Below, one piece after another: positions 1 to 6,769 of a stretch of DNA of 17,853 bases. Made by a program: the position numbers and the translations under genes. The first letter of the stretch is position 1; the number at the start of each line of letters is the position of its first letter. This stretch comes from Bacteroidota bacterium (GTDB taxonomy: Bacteria > Bacteroidota > Bacteroidia > Flavobacteriales > Flavobacteriaceae): NCBI GenBank assembly GCA_023390775.1, contig JAEWCF010000007.1:1-17853 (forward strand), read 5' to 3'. The notes below the pieces were generated by a model. The model was not told the origin of the DNA. It made no database searches and saw nothing but the letters and a program-made list of their open reading frames with translations.

Positions 1-72
1 CCCCCGTACGCCAGCCCCCGCACCCCAAAAACCCACGGGCGCCCCGCCGGGCCCCCCTTCAAAAACAAAAAA
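1..72. other. C-rich tract downstream of htrA
   Basis: This is a gene-free edge of the window. About 36 of the first 60 bases are C, unlike anything else here. C-runs lie at 1-5, 15-19, 23-26, 32-34, 42-45 and 52-57, so the minus strand carries five G-runs between 15 and 57 with loops of 3, 5, 7 and 6 bases. That fits the usual G-quadruplex pattern. A bulged hairpin terminator can also be drawn inside it. I see no coding signal. If the window starts at a contig end, low-quality sequence is another explanation. Confidence 0.5.
27..51 (-). terminator. Possible intrinsic terminator of htrA (bulged hairpin plus T5)
   Basis: Read on the minus strand, CCC-GGCG (51-45) can pair with CGCC (41-38) and GGG (34-32). 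The loop is GGG, a CGT bulge lies at 37-35, and five T follow at 31-27. It lies about 20 bases past the htrA stop codon. The bulge and the competing G-quadruplex pattern keep confidence modest. Confidence 0.35.
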
Positions 73-1473
73 TTAAATAATAAGCCTAACTCTTTGCCCC
101 GACGCCGTCAGCAACTCCAGCTGCACGCTCTGGTTGTCGTCAACCCTGGAAAGAGCCTGCGATACGGTTTCGACATCCACGGCCGGAACATTCCCGATCT
201 TTAGGATGATGGCGCCTTCGAGTTCCTCGGCATATTGGGCGAGGCGCTCGTTGGTAACGCTTTTGATGCGCACGCCGGTGTTGACCTTGAACTTGCGTTT
301 GTCTGCGGCGTCGATGTTCTCGAGCTCGAGGCCCTTGAACTCGGTGCTGATGAACTCCGATTTTGTAAGGGTCACCGGCACGTTGACCTGTTTGCCGTCG
401 CGAATCAGCGTCACCTGGACTTTGTCGTTGGGGCGCTTGATGTTGATCGCGCCCCGAAGGTCGGCGTAGGAGGTGATCTCGCGACCGTCAACTTTGGTGA
501 TGATGTCGCCTTTGCGCAGGCCGGCTTTTTCGGCACCCGAATTGGCCGTAACTTTATTGATGTAGAATCCGGGAACATCGGGTATGCCCAGTTCTTTGGA
601 GGCTTTGCTGTTTAGCTCTCCGCCCTCGACGCCAAGGATTCCGCGCTGCACGTTGCCGAATTCCATGATGTCCTCGACGATCTTGCGCGTGATGTTGGAA
701 GGGACCGCAAATGAGTAACCTACATAGGATCCCGTCATTGAGGAAATCATCGTATTGATCCCGATCAGTTCGCCGTTGGTGTTTACCAGGGCACCGCCAC
801 TGTTACCGGGGTTGACGGCCGCGTCGGTCTGGATGAAGGACTGCAGCCCGCTTGAGTCCAGGTTACGGGCCTTCGCCGAAACGATTCCCGCCGTCACGGT
901 CGAGTTGAGGTTGTACGGGTTGCCCACGGCCAGGACCCATTCGCCAACCTTGACATTGTCCGAATCGGCGAAAGTGGTGTACGGCAACTTGCCCTCGGCG
1001 TCGATTTTCAGGAGCGCGATGTCCATCTTGGAGTCGGTACCGATTAATTTTGCCTTGTAGGTCTTGCGGTTGTTGAGCGTGATTTCAAGGTCCTGTGCGT
1101 CCTTGACCACGTGGTTATTGGTCACGATATAGCCATCCTCGGAGATGATCACGCCCGATCCCGTTCCCACCTGTTCCTGCTGCTGCCCACCGCGGTAACC
1201 GTAAAAGAATTCGAGCATCGGGTTGGAAATGGTTCGGTAGGAAACGTTCTTGACGTGGACCACATAATGGACGGCCTTGTCGGCAGCCTCGGTAAAGTCA
1301 AGCAATTCGTTTGAAAGGCCCACGGGTCGGAGATAAGATTCGGCGGGTGCCTTGGTCACGATATTTTTTTGATCGCCAAAAACGGCATCGTCGTCAATGA
1401 ACAATTTGTAGGCGCCCAACGTAGTCGCGCCACTCAATAGCGATACGAGAAATAAGCCTGATAAATTTTTCAT
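73..1473 (-). CDS. Periplasmic serine endoprotease, HtrA/DegP/DegQ family
   Basis: Envelope protease/chaperone that degrades misfolded exported proteins. The 466-residue product starts with a hydrophobic signal or anchor segment (residues about 5-25). The trypsin-like domain follows (about 60-270) with a complete catalytic triad: His121 in TNNHVV, Asp151 in MDIALLKI and Ser225 in NPGNSGGAL. PDZ1 (about 275-370) contains the GLRKGDII motif. A more diverged PDZ2 lies at about 380-466. Length and order match DegP/DegQ proteins; I cannot assign DegP versus DegQ. The ATG at 1473 gives a sensible signal peptide. It is transcribed divergently from dapF across a 128-base gap. I found no perfect -7 element for it there; TACGTTGG on the minus strand (1503-1496) is one mismatch from TAnnTTTG. 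Confidence 0.95.
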   Translation of the reverse strand: MKNLSGLFLVSLLSGATTLGAYKLFIDDDAVFGDQKNIVTKAPAESYLRPVGLSNELLDFTEAADKAVHYVVHVKNVSYRTISNPMLEFFYGYRGGQQQEQVGTGSGVIISEDGYIVTNNHVVKDAQDLEITLNNRKTYKAKLIGTDSKMDIALLKIDAEGKLPYTTFADSDNVKVGEWVLAVGNPYNLNSTVTAGIVSAKARNLDSSGLQSFIQTDAAVNPGNSGGALVNTNGELIGINTMISSMTGSYVGYSFAVPSNITRKIVEDIMEFGNVQRGILGVEGGELNSKASKELGIPDVPGFYINKVTANSGAEKAGLRKGDIITKVDGREITSYADLRGAINIKRPNDKVQVTLIRDGKQVNVPVTLTKSEFISTEFKGLELENIDAADKRKFKVNTGVRIKSVTNERLAQYAEELEGAIILKIGNVPAVDVETVSQALSRVDDNQSVQLELLTASGQRVRLII

Positions 1474-1527
1474 GGTATGTCTTATTGTTTATGAATCCAA
1501 CGTAAAATTATAGGGTTTGTTTTTCCG

Positions 1528-1535
1528 TAATTTTG
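1528..1535 (+). promoter_or_regulatory. Alternative -7 promoter element upstream of dapF
   Basis: TAATTTTG is a perfect match to the Bacteroidota -7 consensus TAnnTTTG, 66 bases before the dapF ATG. No TTG -33 element lies at the expected distance (TTTG at 1516-1519 is too close). It could be a second dapF promoter or chance in AT-rich DNA. Confidence 0.35.
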
Positions 1536-1578
1536 CCTTTAACGCGTGTTTAACAACGGCTTCCGCGTGATTTATTTA

Positions 1579-1586
1579 TATTTTTG
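1579..1586 (+). promoter_or_regulatory. Candidate -7 promoter element of the dapF operon
   Basis: TATTTTTG matches TAnnTTTG exactly and ends 15 bases before the dapF ATG. Transcription would start near 1590-1592 and leave a leader of only about 10 bases. A TTG codon inside this element opens a longer dapF frame (from 1584), which I consider spurious. No clear -33 TTG is visible. Confidence 0.5.
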
Positions 1587-1601
1587 CATGAATTCGCCAG
1601 C

Positions 1602-2381
1602 ATGAAAATCGCGTTCAACAAATACCAGGGCACCGGCAACGATTTTATCATGATCGACAATCGCGGTGGCACGTTTCCCAAAAAAGATACCAGGCTGGTT
1701 CACAGGCTCTGCGACCGACGTTTTGGCATCGGTGCCGACGGACTGATCCTGATCGAACGTGACAAAATTTCAGATTTCGTGATGGTGTATTACAATTCCG
1801 ACGGCAATCCGGGCTCCATGTGCGGCAACGGGGGCAGGTGCGCGGTAGCCTTTGCCAAATCGCTGGAACTTATCGGTGACGAAACGCTTTTCATGGCCGC
1901 GGATGGCCCGCACCGGGCGACGATCAATCCCGACGGGACTATTTCGCTCCAAATGAAGGATGTCGACAAAATCGAGGACAGGGAGGGCAATTGGTTCCTC
2001 GATACGGGTTCGCCGCATCATGTCCAGATGGTGCAGGCGCTAAAAAAGTTCCCCGTTTTCGCCGAAGGTTCCCGCATCCGCAATGAAGTTTACGGCCGCG
2101 AGGGGAGCAATGTCAATTTTGTGGAACCCGCCGGCGCCGGCATTTTTTCGGTCAGGACGTATGAACGGGGAGTGGAAGATGAAACGCTGTCCTGCGGAAC
2201 GGGCGCGACAGCCGTGGCTCTCGCCATGCACGCTGCCGGAAAAACCGATTCCCAAACCGTGACCGTTCTTGTGCCGGGCGGGAAGTTGACCATCAGTTTT
2301 GAGGCCGTCAGGAAAAAATACACCAACATCAGGCTTGCCGGCCCCGCCGAATTTGTTTTTGAAGGTACCATCGAACAATGA
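1602..2381 (+). CDS. dapF: Diaminopimelate epimerase
   Basis: Converts LL- to meso-diaminopimelate, the last epimerisation before lysine and the crosslinking residue of Gram-negative peptidoglycan; cytoplasmic. The 259-residue product begins MKIAFNKYQGTGNDF, the classic DapF N-terminus. Both catalytic cysteines are present: Cys74 in MCGNGGRC and Cys198 in SCGTGATA. The substrate-binding segment GSNVNFVEP is at about 168-176. I chose the ATG at 1602 over the in-frame TTG at 1584, because that TTG lies inside the predicted promoter and would add six non-conserved residues. The stop overlaps the next start by four bases (ATGA), so this is the first gene of a translationally coupled operon with a GNAT gene, mltG and a DUF2279 gene. 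Confidence 0.97.
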   Translation: MKIAFNKYQGTGNDFIMIDNRGGTFPKKDTRLVHRLCDRRFGIGADGLILIERDKISDFVMVYYNSDGNPGSMCGNGGRCAVAFAKSLELIGDETLFMAADGPHRATINPDGTISLQMKDVDKIEDREGNWFLDTGSPHHVQMVQALKKFPVFAEGSRIRNEVYGREGSNVNFVEPAGAGIFSVRTYERGVEDETLSCGTGATAVALAMHAAGKTDSQTVTVLVPGGKLTISFEAVRKKYTNIRLAGPAEFVFEGTIEQ

Positions 2382-2902
2382 ATCTCAAAGGCGTCAATGT
2401 TTGGCTGCGAGCCCTTGAACCCGATGACCTTTCATTCGTCCATCGAATTGAGAACGACGAGCGCATGTGGGTTTTCGGGAATACAAGGACCCCTTATTCG
2501 CGGTTCGTGATCAGGCAGTATCTCGAAAATTCCCATCAGGACATCCACACGGCCAAACAGTTAAGGCTTGCCATCACGCACGCCGATTCCTTCGAGGCCG
2601 TCGGGCTTATCGACCTATATGATTATGAGCCGGTCCACAATCGGGCGGGGATCGGAATTGTGGTGGATGAACCCGCGCGGCGGGGCAACATCGGGTCGGA
2701 AGCCCTTCAGATCCTTGTGGAATACGCTTTTTCGGCACTGGGCATGCACCAATTATATGCGCATATCGATCCGGGGAATGAGGCGAGTGTGCGGCTTTTT
2801 GCTACTTTTGGCTTCCGGGAATGCGGGCGCAGGAGAGATTGGAACCTCGTGCACGGTCGTTACCGGGATGAATCCATTTACCAGTTGATCAATGAACATT
2901 AA
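2378..2902 (+). CDS. GNAT acetyltransferase, RimJ/RimL-SpeG type
   Basis: Predicted acetyl-CoA-dependent N-acetyltransferase of 174 residues; the substrate is unknown. The family pattern R/Q-x-x-G-x-G/A appears as RRGNIG (residues 101-106), after the beta strand GIGIVVDEP. The later block with Asn-Glu-Ala-Ser and a FATFGFRECG-type segment is typical of RimJ/RimL and SpeG relatives, which acetylate ribosomal-protein N-termini, polyamines or small amines. The ATG overlaps the dapF stop by four bases, and its own end overlaps the mltG start by 11 bases. Its place between dapF and mltG suggests an envelope-linked job, for instance on an amino sugar or peptide, but that is inference from position only. 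Confidence 0.88.
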   Translation: MNLKGVNVWLRALEPDDLSFVHRIENDERMWVFGNTRTPYSRFVIRQYLENSHQDIHTAKQLRLAITHADSFEAVGLIDLYDYEPVHNRAGIGIVVDEPARRGNIGSEALQILVEYAFSALGMHQLYAHIDPGNEASVRLFATFGFRECGRRRDWNLVHGRYRDESIYQLINEH

Positions 2903-3932
2903 AAAAGTAGTCGCAATTGTTTCGGTACTGGTCGTATCGGCGCTGATCATTTACGGATATCTGCTCTACCGGGATATCTTTTCGTCCAATACCAACTTCG
3001 AAGGAAAGGAAATCTATGTCCATATTCCCACCGATGCGACTTATGACGATGTGGTCAGGATCATCACCCCGATGGTAAAAGATGTGGACCGGTTCACGAC
3101 GGTTGCCGATAAAAAGTCGTATCCGGGAAATGTAAAATCCGGTCGTTTCCTGCTCAAACGCGGGATGAACAGCAACGAAATCGTCAATGCGCTGCGGCAA
3201 AACGTTCCCGTCAACCTCGCATTCAACAACCAGGAACGCCTTGAAGACCTTGCGGGCCGCATTGGCAGCCAGATAGAAGCCGACAGCACGCAATTGATGG
3301 CCGCCTTCACCGACAAGCAGTTTTTGGCCGATACGGGCTTTACGCCGGAGAACGTGCTCAGCCTCTTCATCCCGAATTCCTACGAGATCTACTGGAATAC
3401 ATCAGCCGAGAAATTCCGCGACCGCATGGCGCGCGAATACCGGAATTTCTGGACCGACGAGCGCAAGGCTTTGGCCGGCAAGCAGGGGCTTACCCCCCTA
3501 CAGGTTTCGGTTCTCGCATCGATCGTACATAAGGAGACCGTCAAACAGGACGAGCGCCCGCGGGTTGCCGGCGTCTACCTGAACCGCCTCAGGCGCGGCA
3601 TGAAACTCGAGGCGGACCCAACGGTGATTTACGCCGTCAAAAAGAACGAAAACGACTTTAACCGCGTCATCAAGCGGGTTTTGTACAAGGACCTCGAAAC
3701 CGATTCGCCCTACAATACCTATAAATACGAGGGCATTCCTCCGGGGCCGATCGCAATGCCGGACATTTCGGCGCTGGAGGCGGTACTCAAACCCGAAACG
3801 CACGATTACCTGTATTTCTGCGCCAGCGTGGAGCGATTCGGATATCATGAATTCGCCGAGACCGCGGCCGGTCACGAAGTCAATCGCCGGAAATACGTGG
3901 CCTGGATCAATTCGCAGGGAATCAAGCGATGA
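2892..3932 (+). CDS. mltG: Endolytic murein transglycosylase MltG (YceG-like)
   Basis: Inner-membrane enzyme that cleaves nascent glycan strands and is thought to set their length. The 346-residue product has a single N-terminal membrane anchor (about 6-26) with a short cytoplasmic start. An extracytoplasmic LysM-like part follows (about 40-105), then the YceG catalytic domain (about 110-340). The catalytic Glu is most likely Glu215 in SIVHKET, followed by the family signatures AGVYLNRLRRGMKL and ADPTVIYA (about 226-248) and YNTYKYEGIPPGPI (about 274-287). All conserved blocks look intact. The start overlaps the previous GNAT gene by 11 bases and the stop overlaps the DUF2279 gene by four (ATGA), so the four genes are probably one mRNA. 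Confidence 0.96.
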   Translation: MNIKKVVAIVSVLVVSALIIYGYLLYRDIFSSNTNFEGKEIYVHIPTDATYDDVVRIITPMVKDVDRFTTVADKKSYPGNVKSGRFLLKRGMNSNEIVNALRQNVPVNLAFNNQERLEDLAGRIGSQIEADSTQLMAAFTDKQFLADTGFTPENVLSLFIPNSYEIYWNTSAEKFRDRMAREYRNFWTDERKALAGKQGLTPLQVSVLASIVHKETVKQDERPRVAGVYLNRLRRGMKLEADPTVIYAVKKNENDFNRVIKRVLYKDLETDSPYNTYKYEGIPPGPIAMPDISALEAVLKPETHDYLYFCASVERFGYHEFAETAAGHEVNRRKYVAWINSQGIKR

Positions 3933-4816
3933 GGTTCACCGGGTGGGTCATTTTGCTGACGGGTTTTCTTTCCCATGCGCAATGGCTTGTACCGGCGGAT
4001 ACGCTTGATGTTAAACGGCAACGCACGGTCATGGTCACCGGTGCGGCGGGCTACGGCCTTGCGGTGGTCGCGCTCAACCAACTCTGGTATTCCGACCACG
4101 AGCGTTCCAATTTCAAACTCAAGAACGACAACGCGGAATGGCTTCAAATGGATAAGGCGGGCCATGGTTATGCCGGCTATCATTTGAGCCGGCTCGGCAG
4201 CGAGGCACTGGCCTGGAGCGGCTCATCGCAAAAGACACAGGTCATTGCGGGGACGGCATCGGCATTGGGGTTCCTCACGGCCATTGAAATTATGGACGGG
4301 CATTCGGCGCGTTGGGGATTTTCCTGGGGCGACATGGGTGCCAATGTGGCGGGAGCTGGGTTATTTGCCGGGCAGGAACTTTTATGGGACGAACAGCGCA
4401 TCATTCCAAAATTTTCTTTTCACACTACTGTATACGCGTCAGAAAGGCCGGAAGCTTTGGGTGCATCGGTACCTGAGCAACTCTTCAAGGATTATAACGG
4501 GCAAACCTATTGGTTATCGGCAAACCTGCATGCTTTCGGCGTCAGGAAGGCGCCCAGATGGCTGAACGTGGCATTCGGGTATGGAGCCGAAGGAATGATT
4601 ACGGCCAACGACGATCTGGTCAATACCGTATTCCTGCCGGACAAGGCACGATTTCGCCAATACTACATCAGCCTGGATGCCGACCTGACTAAAATACGGA
4701 CGAAGTCAGGTGTACTCCGGACCCTTTTCTCCATTTTCAACACGGTCAAAATCCCCGCTCCGACACTGGAAATCAATGAGAAAGGGATTGTTAAATTTTA
4801 TCCTGTGTATTTTTAG
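3929..4816 (+). CDS. DUF2279 (YfiM-like) envelope protein with VanZ-like motif
   Basis: Unknown function. The 295-residue product has a likely signal peptide ending near LSHAQ (residues 1-18). A hydrophobic middle follows (about 33-52, 103-120, 137-150), then a polar C-terminal half rich in aromatic residues that ends FYPVYF. I recognise the central block as DUF2279. It has DKAGHGYAGYH (Asp75, Lys76, His79) and then Glu120, Arg128, Ser132, Asp135, Asn139 and Gly142. That spacing resembles the VanZ family pattern DK..H then E..Q..R..S..D..aN..G, which I regard as a possible distant relationship. The terminal aromatic residue could mean an outer-membrane barrel. It is translationally coupled to mltG, which points to cell-wall or envelope work. 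Confidence 0.75.
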   Translation: MRFTGWVILLTGFLSHAQWLVPADTLDVKRQRTVMVTGAAGYGLAVVALNQLWYSDHERSNFKLKNDNAEWLQMDKAGHGYAGYHLSRLGSEALAWSGSSQKTQVIAGTASALGFLTAIEIMDGHSARWGFSWGDMGANVAGAGLFAGQELLWDEQRIIPKFSFHTTVYASERPEALGASVPEQLFKDYNGQTYWLSANLHAFGVRKAPRWLNVAFGYGAEGMITANDDLVNTVFLPDKARFRQYYISLDADLTKIRTKSGVLRTLFSIFNTVKIPAPTLEINEKGIVKFYPVYF

Positions 4817-4860
4817 GATTAGTTTAACTCGTTGAAAATCAGTCTTCGGATATAAAGCCG

Positions 4861-4868
4861 TATTTTTG
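4861..4868 (+). promoter_or_regulatory. Candidate -7 element for the lysozyme-like gene
   Basis: TATTTTTG matches TAnnTTTG exactly, 48 bases before the chosen ATG. A TTG at 4832-4834 lies 26 bases upstream, somewhat farther than the usual -33 spacing. As at dapF, the T-T-G inside the element creates a false longer frame starting at 4866. Confidence 0.5.
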
Positions 4869-4916
4869 CCCTGTAGAAATTTCCTTACGGTGACAGCGGG
4901 GGAAGAAATTCACGGC

Positions 4917-5555
4917 ATGATTAGAAAATGGCTATATTATACTTCAGTACTAGCGACAACGGTCTTTATAAGTTTCAGTTTTAGGTCTTTCGAAAGCCAA
5001 AAAGCACATGATTTTGCTCTCGAACCCGGCCAGCAGCAGGTCTGCATCTATCCGTCTCAGGACGACCACGATTACGAAAATCTAAACATCCCCTATACCG
5101 GCAAGTTCTTCGTCGGTTACAAAGAAGCACTCGCCTTCAAGGAATCTCAGGGTAAATATTCCAAAATAAATACTTTGGGTTACATGGGCAAGTACCAATT
5201 TGGTGCAACTACGCTCAAGTCCTTGGGAATCCATGATTCCACTGCCTTCATGCGCAGCCCCAAGTTGCAGGAAAAGGCATTCATCGCCCTTCTCTCAAAA
5301 AATAAATACATACTGCGGAACGAAATTGAGCGTTACAGCGGCAAAGTAATCGGAGGCGTCCTGGTCACCGAATCGGGTATTCTCGCCGCGGCGCATCTTG
5401 GTGGAGCGGGTTCGGTCAAGAAGTTTTTGAAAAGCCGGGGCAAGCGCGACATCCGTGACGATTACGGAAGTTCGATCAAGGGTTTCATGAAGAAGTTCGG
5501 CGGATACGAGACATCGGCCATCGTCGCCGACAGCAACGCCCGCGTTCGCACCTGA
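4917..5555 (+). CDS. Exported lysozyme-like (putative lytic transglycosylase) protein
   Basis: The 212-residue product has an N-terminal hydrophobic signal or anchor (about 5-22), a low-complexity linker to about residue 60, and a compact domain that looks like the lysozyme/SLT fold. A putative catalytic Glu76 lies in FKESQGKY. It is followed by GYMGKYQFGATTL (88-100), which resembles the ESxG...GLMQ block of lytic transglycosylases. Near 152-170 comes ESGILAAAHLGGAGSV, like the SLT AAYNAG block. Related flavobacterial proteins are often labelled 'peptidoglycan-binding LysM', but I see no clear LysM repeat. The ATG at 4917 follows a purine-rich stretch (4898-4905) and begins the signal peptide. 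The upstream TTG at 4866 lies in the promoter. The first part of the gene is more AT-rich than its neighbours. It follows the dapF-mltG operon after a 100-base gap with its own promoter and terminator. Confidence 0.7.
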   Translation: MIRKWLYYTSVLATTVFISFSFRSFESQKAHDFALEPGQQQVCIYPSQDDHDYENLNIPYTGKFFVGYKEALAFKESQGKYSKINTLGYMGKYQFGATTLKSLGIHDSTAFMRSPKLQEKAFIALLSKNKYILRNEIERYSGKVIGGVLVTESGILAAAHLGGAGSVKKFLKSRGKRDIRDDYGSSIKGFMKKFGGYETSAIVADSNARVRT

Positions 5556-5559
5556 TACC

Positions 5560-5581
5560 ATCCGCTCCGGCGGATTTTTTT
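5560..5581 (+). terminator. Intrinsic terminator of the lysozyme-like gene
   Basis: ATCCGC (5560-5565), loop TCCG, GCGGAT (5570-5575), then a run of T to 5581: a six-base-pair GC-rich stem with a U-tract, five bases past the stop codon. The T-run overlaps the stop codon of the converging methylase gene. Confidence 0.8.
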
Positions 5582-6290
5582 ATGTTTTGTGGATAATGAA
5601 GATGGCCGGACGGTTGTGGAGGTCGGGCAGCTTTTTTTTCCAGGCTGATACCGGATATGTGCGGATAAATTCCGATTCCAGGGTTATGTCGGCGGCAATG
5701 CACAACAAGGTCTGCGGATGAAGCGATTGCAACAGATCTTCCAACAATTTGTTGTTCCGATAAGGAGTCTCGATAAAGATCTGAGTCTGGTTATGCTCCT
5801 GCGACCGTTTTTCAAAATTTCGCAAAGCAATTTTCTTCTCCGCTTTATCGATGGGCAAATAGCCGTTGAAGGCAAAACTCTGCCCATTCATCCCCGAGGC
5901 CATCAGCGCCAGCAGGATCGAGGAGGGCCCGACCATCGGGATGACCCTGATTTCCTTTTCATGCGCTAGTTTTACGATTGCCGCGCCTGGATCGGCAATG
6001 CCCGGGCATCCTGCTTCGCTCATCAACCCCACATGCCTGCCCGCGAGGCACGGTTCCAACATCGCCTCGTGTTCGTTTGGCAAGGTGTGTTTATTGAGAG
6101 GAAAGAGCCGCAGTCCCGCCTGTACCTTTGAGGGTTTGATCTGTTTGATGAACCTTCGCGCCGTCTTTTCCTGTTCCACGATATAGTCATCGATATAGTC
6201 CATGACGCGCGAAATCGATTCGGGCAGTACATCGGCCGGTACCGATTCTCCAAGCAGGGTCGGAATCAGATAAAGATTTCCGGTTTTCAC
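5580..6290 (-). CDS. Short RsmI-like tetrapyrrole-methylase-family methyltransferase
   Basis: SAM-dependent methyltransferase of 236 residues in the fold of RsmI (16S rRNA C1402 ribose methylase) and the corrin/porphyrin methylases. SEAGCPGIADPG (91-102) corresponds to the RsmI SDAGTPxISDPG loop, VGPSSILLALMASG (120-133) to its SAM-binding stretch, FNGYLP (141-146) to FxGFLP, and IFIETPYR to the RsmI IFYESPHR motif. It is shorter than canonical RsmI (about 280 residues) and lacks its C-terminal region, and the N-terminus differs. It may be a separate paralogue rather than RsmI itself; the substrate is unknown. The start overlaps the phosphatase stop by four bases, making it third in the dnaA operon. 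The gene ends inside the T-run of the converging terminator. Confidence 0.85.
   Translation of the reverse strand: MKTGNLYLIPTLLGESVPADVLPESISRVMDYIDDYIVEQEKTARRFIKQIKPSKVQAGLRLFPLNKHTLPNEHEAMLEPCLAGRHVGLMSEAGCPGIADPGAAIVKLAHEKEIRVIPMVGPSSILLALMASGMNGQSFAFNGYLPIDKAEKKIALRNFEKRSQEHNQTQIFIETPYRNNKLLEDLLQSLHPQTLLCIAADITLESEFIRTYPVSAWKKKLPDLHNRPAIFIIHKT
5588..5596 (-). promoter_or_regulatory. Isolated perfect DnaA box inside the methylase gene
   Basis: The plus strand reads TGTGGATAA, which is TTATCCACA on the minus strand, the exact E. coli-type DnaA box. It codes the last residues of the methylase (IIHKT), so chance is possible. No second perfect box lies nearby. Confidence 0.3.
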
Positions 6291-6757
6291 GCAGGATGTT
6301 TTTCGAGCAGGTTCTTCGCGATGGCGTCACAGGCCTGGTCCAGCATTTTGTAGACGCTGTCAAAACCGTTGGCCATTCCGTAATAGGGATCCGGCACGTC
6401 GACGCGCTCGCCGGGGAATAGTACATCCAAAATCATGGATACCTTGTCGCGGTCGCGTTCATTCCGGGCGAGGGCAGTCACATCCTTGTAATTGCTGTAA
6501 TCCATGACGAATATGTAGTCAAATTCGTCAAAATCGGCCGTGGTAAACAGCCGGCACTTTTGCCCCGAAATGTCCAATCCGTTTTTTTTGGCCGTGTCGA
6601 TGGAACGGTGATCCGGCTGTTTGCCAACGTGCCAGTCTCCCGTGCCCGCCGAATCCACAATGAAACGGTCGGCCGGAAGTTTTGAGGCAAGCAATCCCTC
6701 GGCCAAAGGCGACCGGCAAATGTTGCCCAGGCATACCATCAGGAACTTGACAGCCAT
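6287..6757 (-). CDS. Low-molecular-weight protein-tyrosine phosphatase
   Basis: Cytoplasmic phosphatase of 156 residues. The active-site loop CX5R-S is complete: Cys9-LGNIC-Arg15-Ser16. The general-acid Asp is Asp123 in VPDPYYG. Length and both motifs are typical of LMW-PTPs rather than arsenate reductase. Bacterial LMW-PTPs usually reverse tyrosine kinases, often those controlling exopolysaccharide export; no such kinase is in this window. It lies 12 bases after dnaA and overlaps the following methylase by four bases, so it is probably expressed from the dnaA promoter. Confidence 0.95.
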   Translation of the reverse strand: MAVKFLMVCLGNICRSPLAEGLLASKLPADRFIVDSAGTGDWHVGKQPDHRSIDTAKKNGLDISGQKCRLFTTADFDEFDYIFVMDYSNYKDVTALARNERDRDKVSMILDVLFPGERVDVPDPYYGMANGFDSVYKMLDQACDAIAKNLLEKHPA

Positions 6758-6769
6758 AAAAAGAAAGGG

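Noticed and set aside
1584..1601. Six-residue N-terminal extension of DapF from a TTG start
   Set aside because: The TTG is inside the -7 promoter element and the conserved N-terminus starts at the ATG at 1602.
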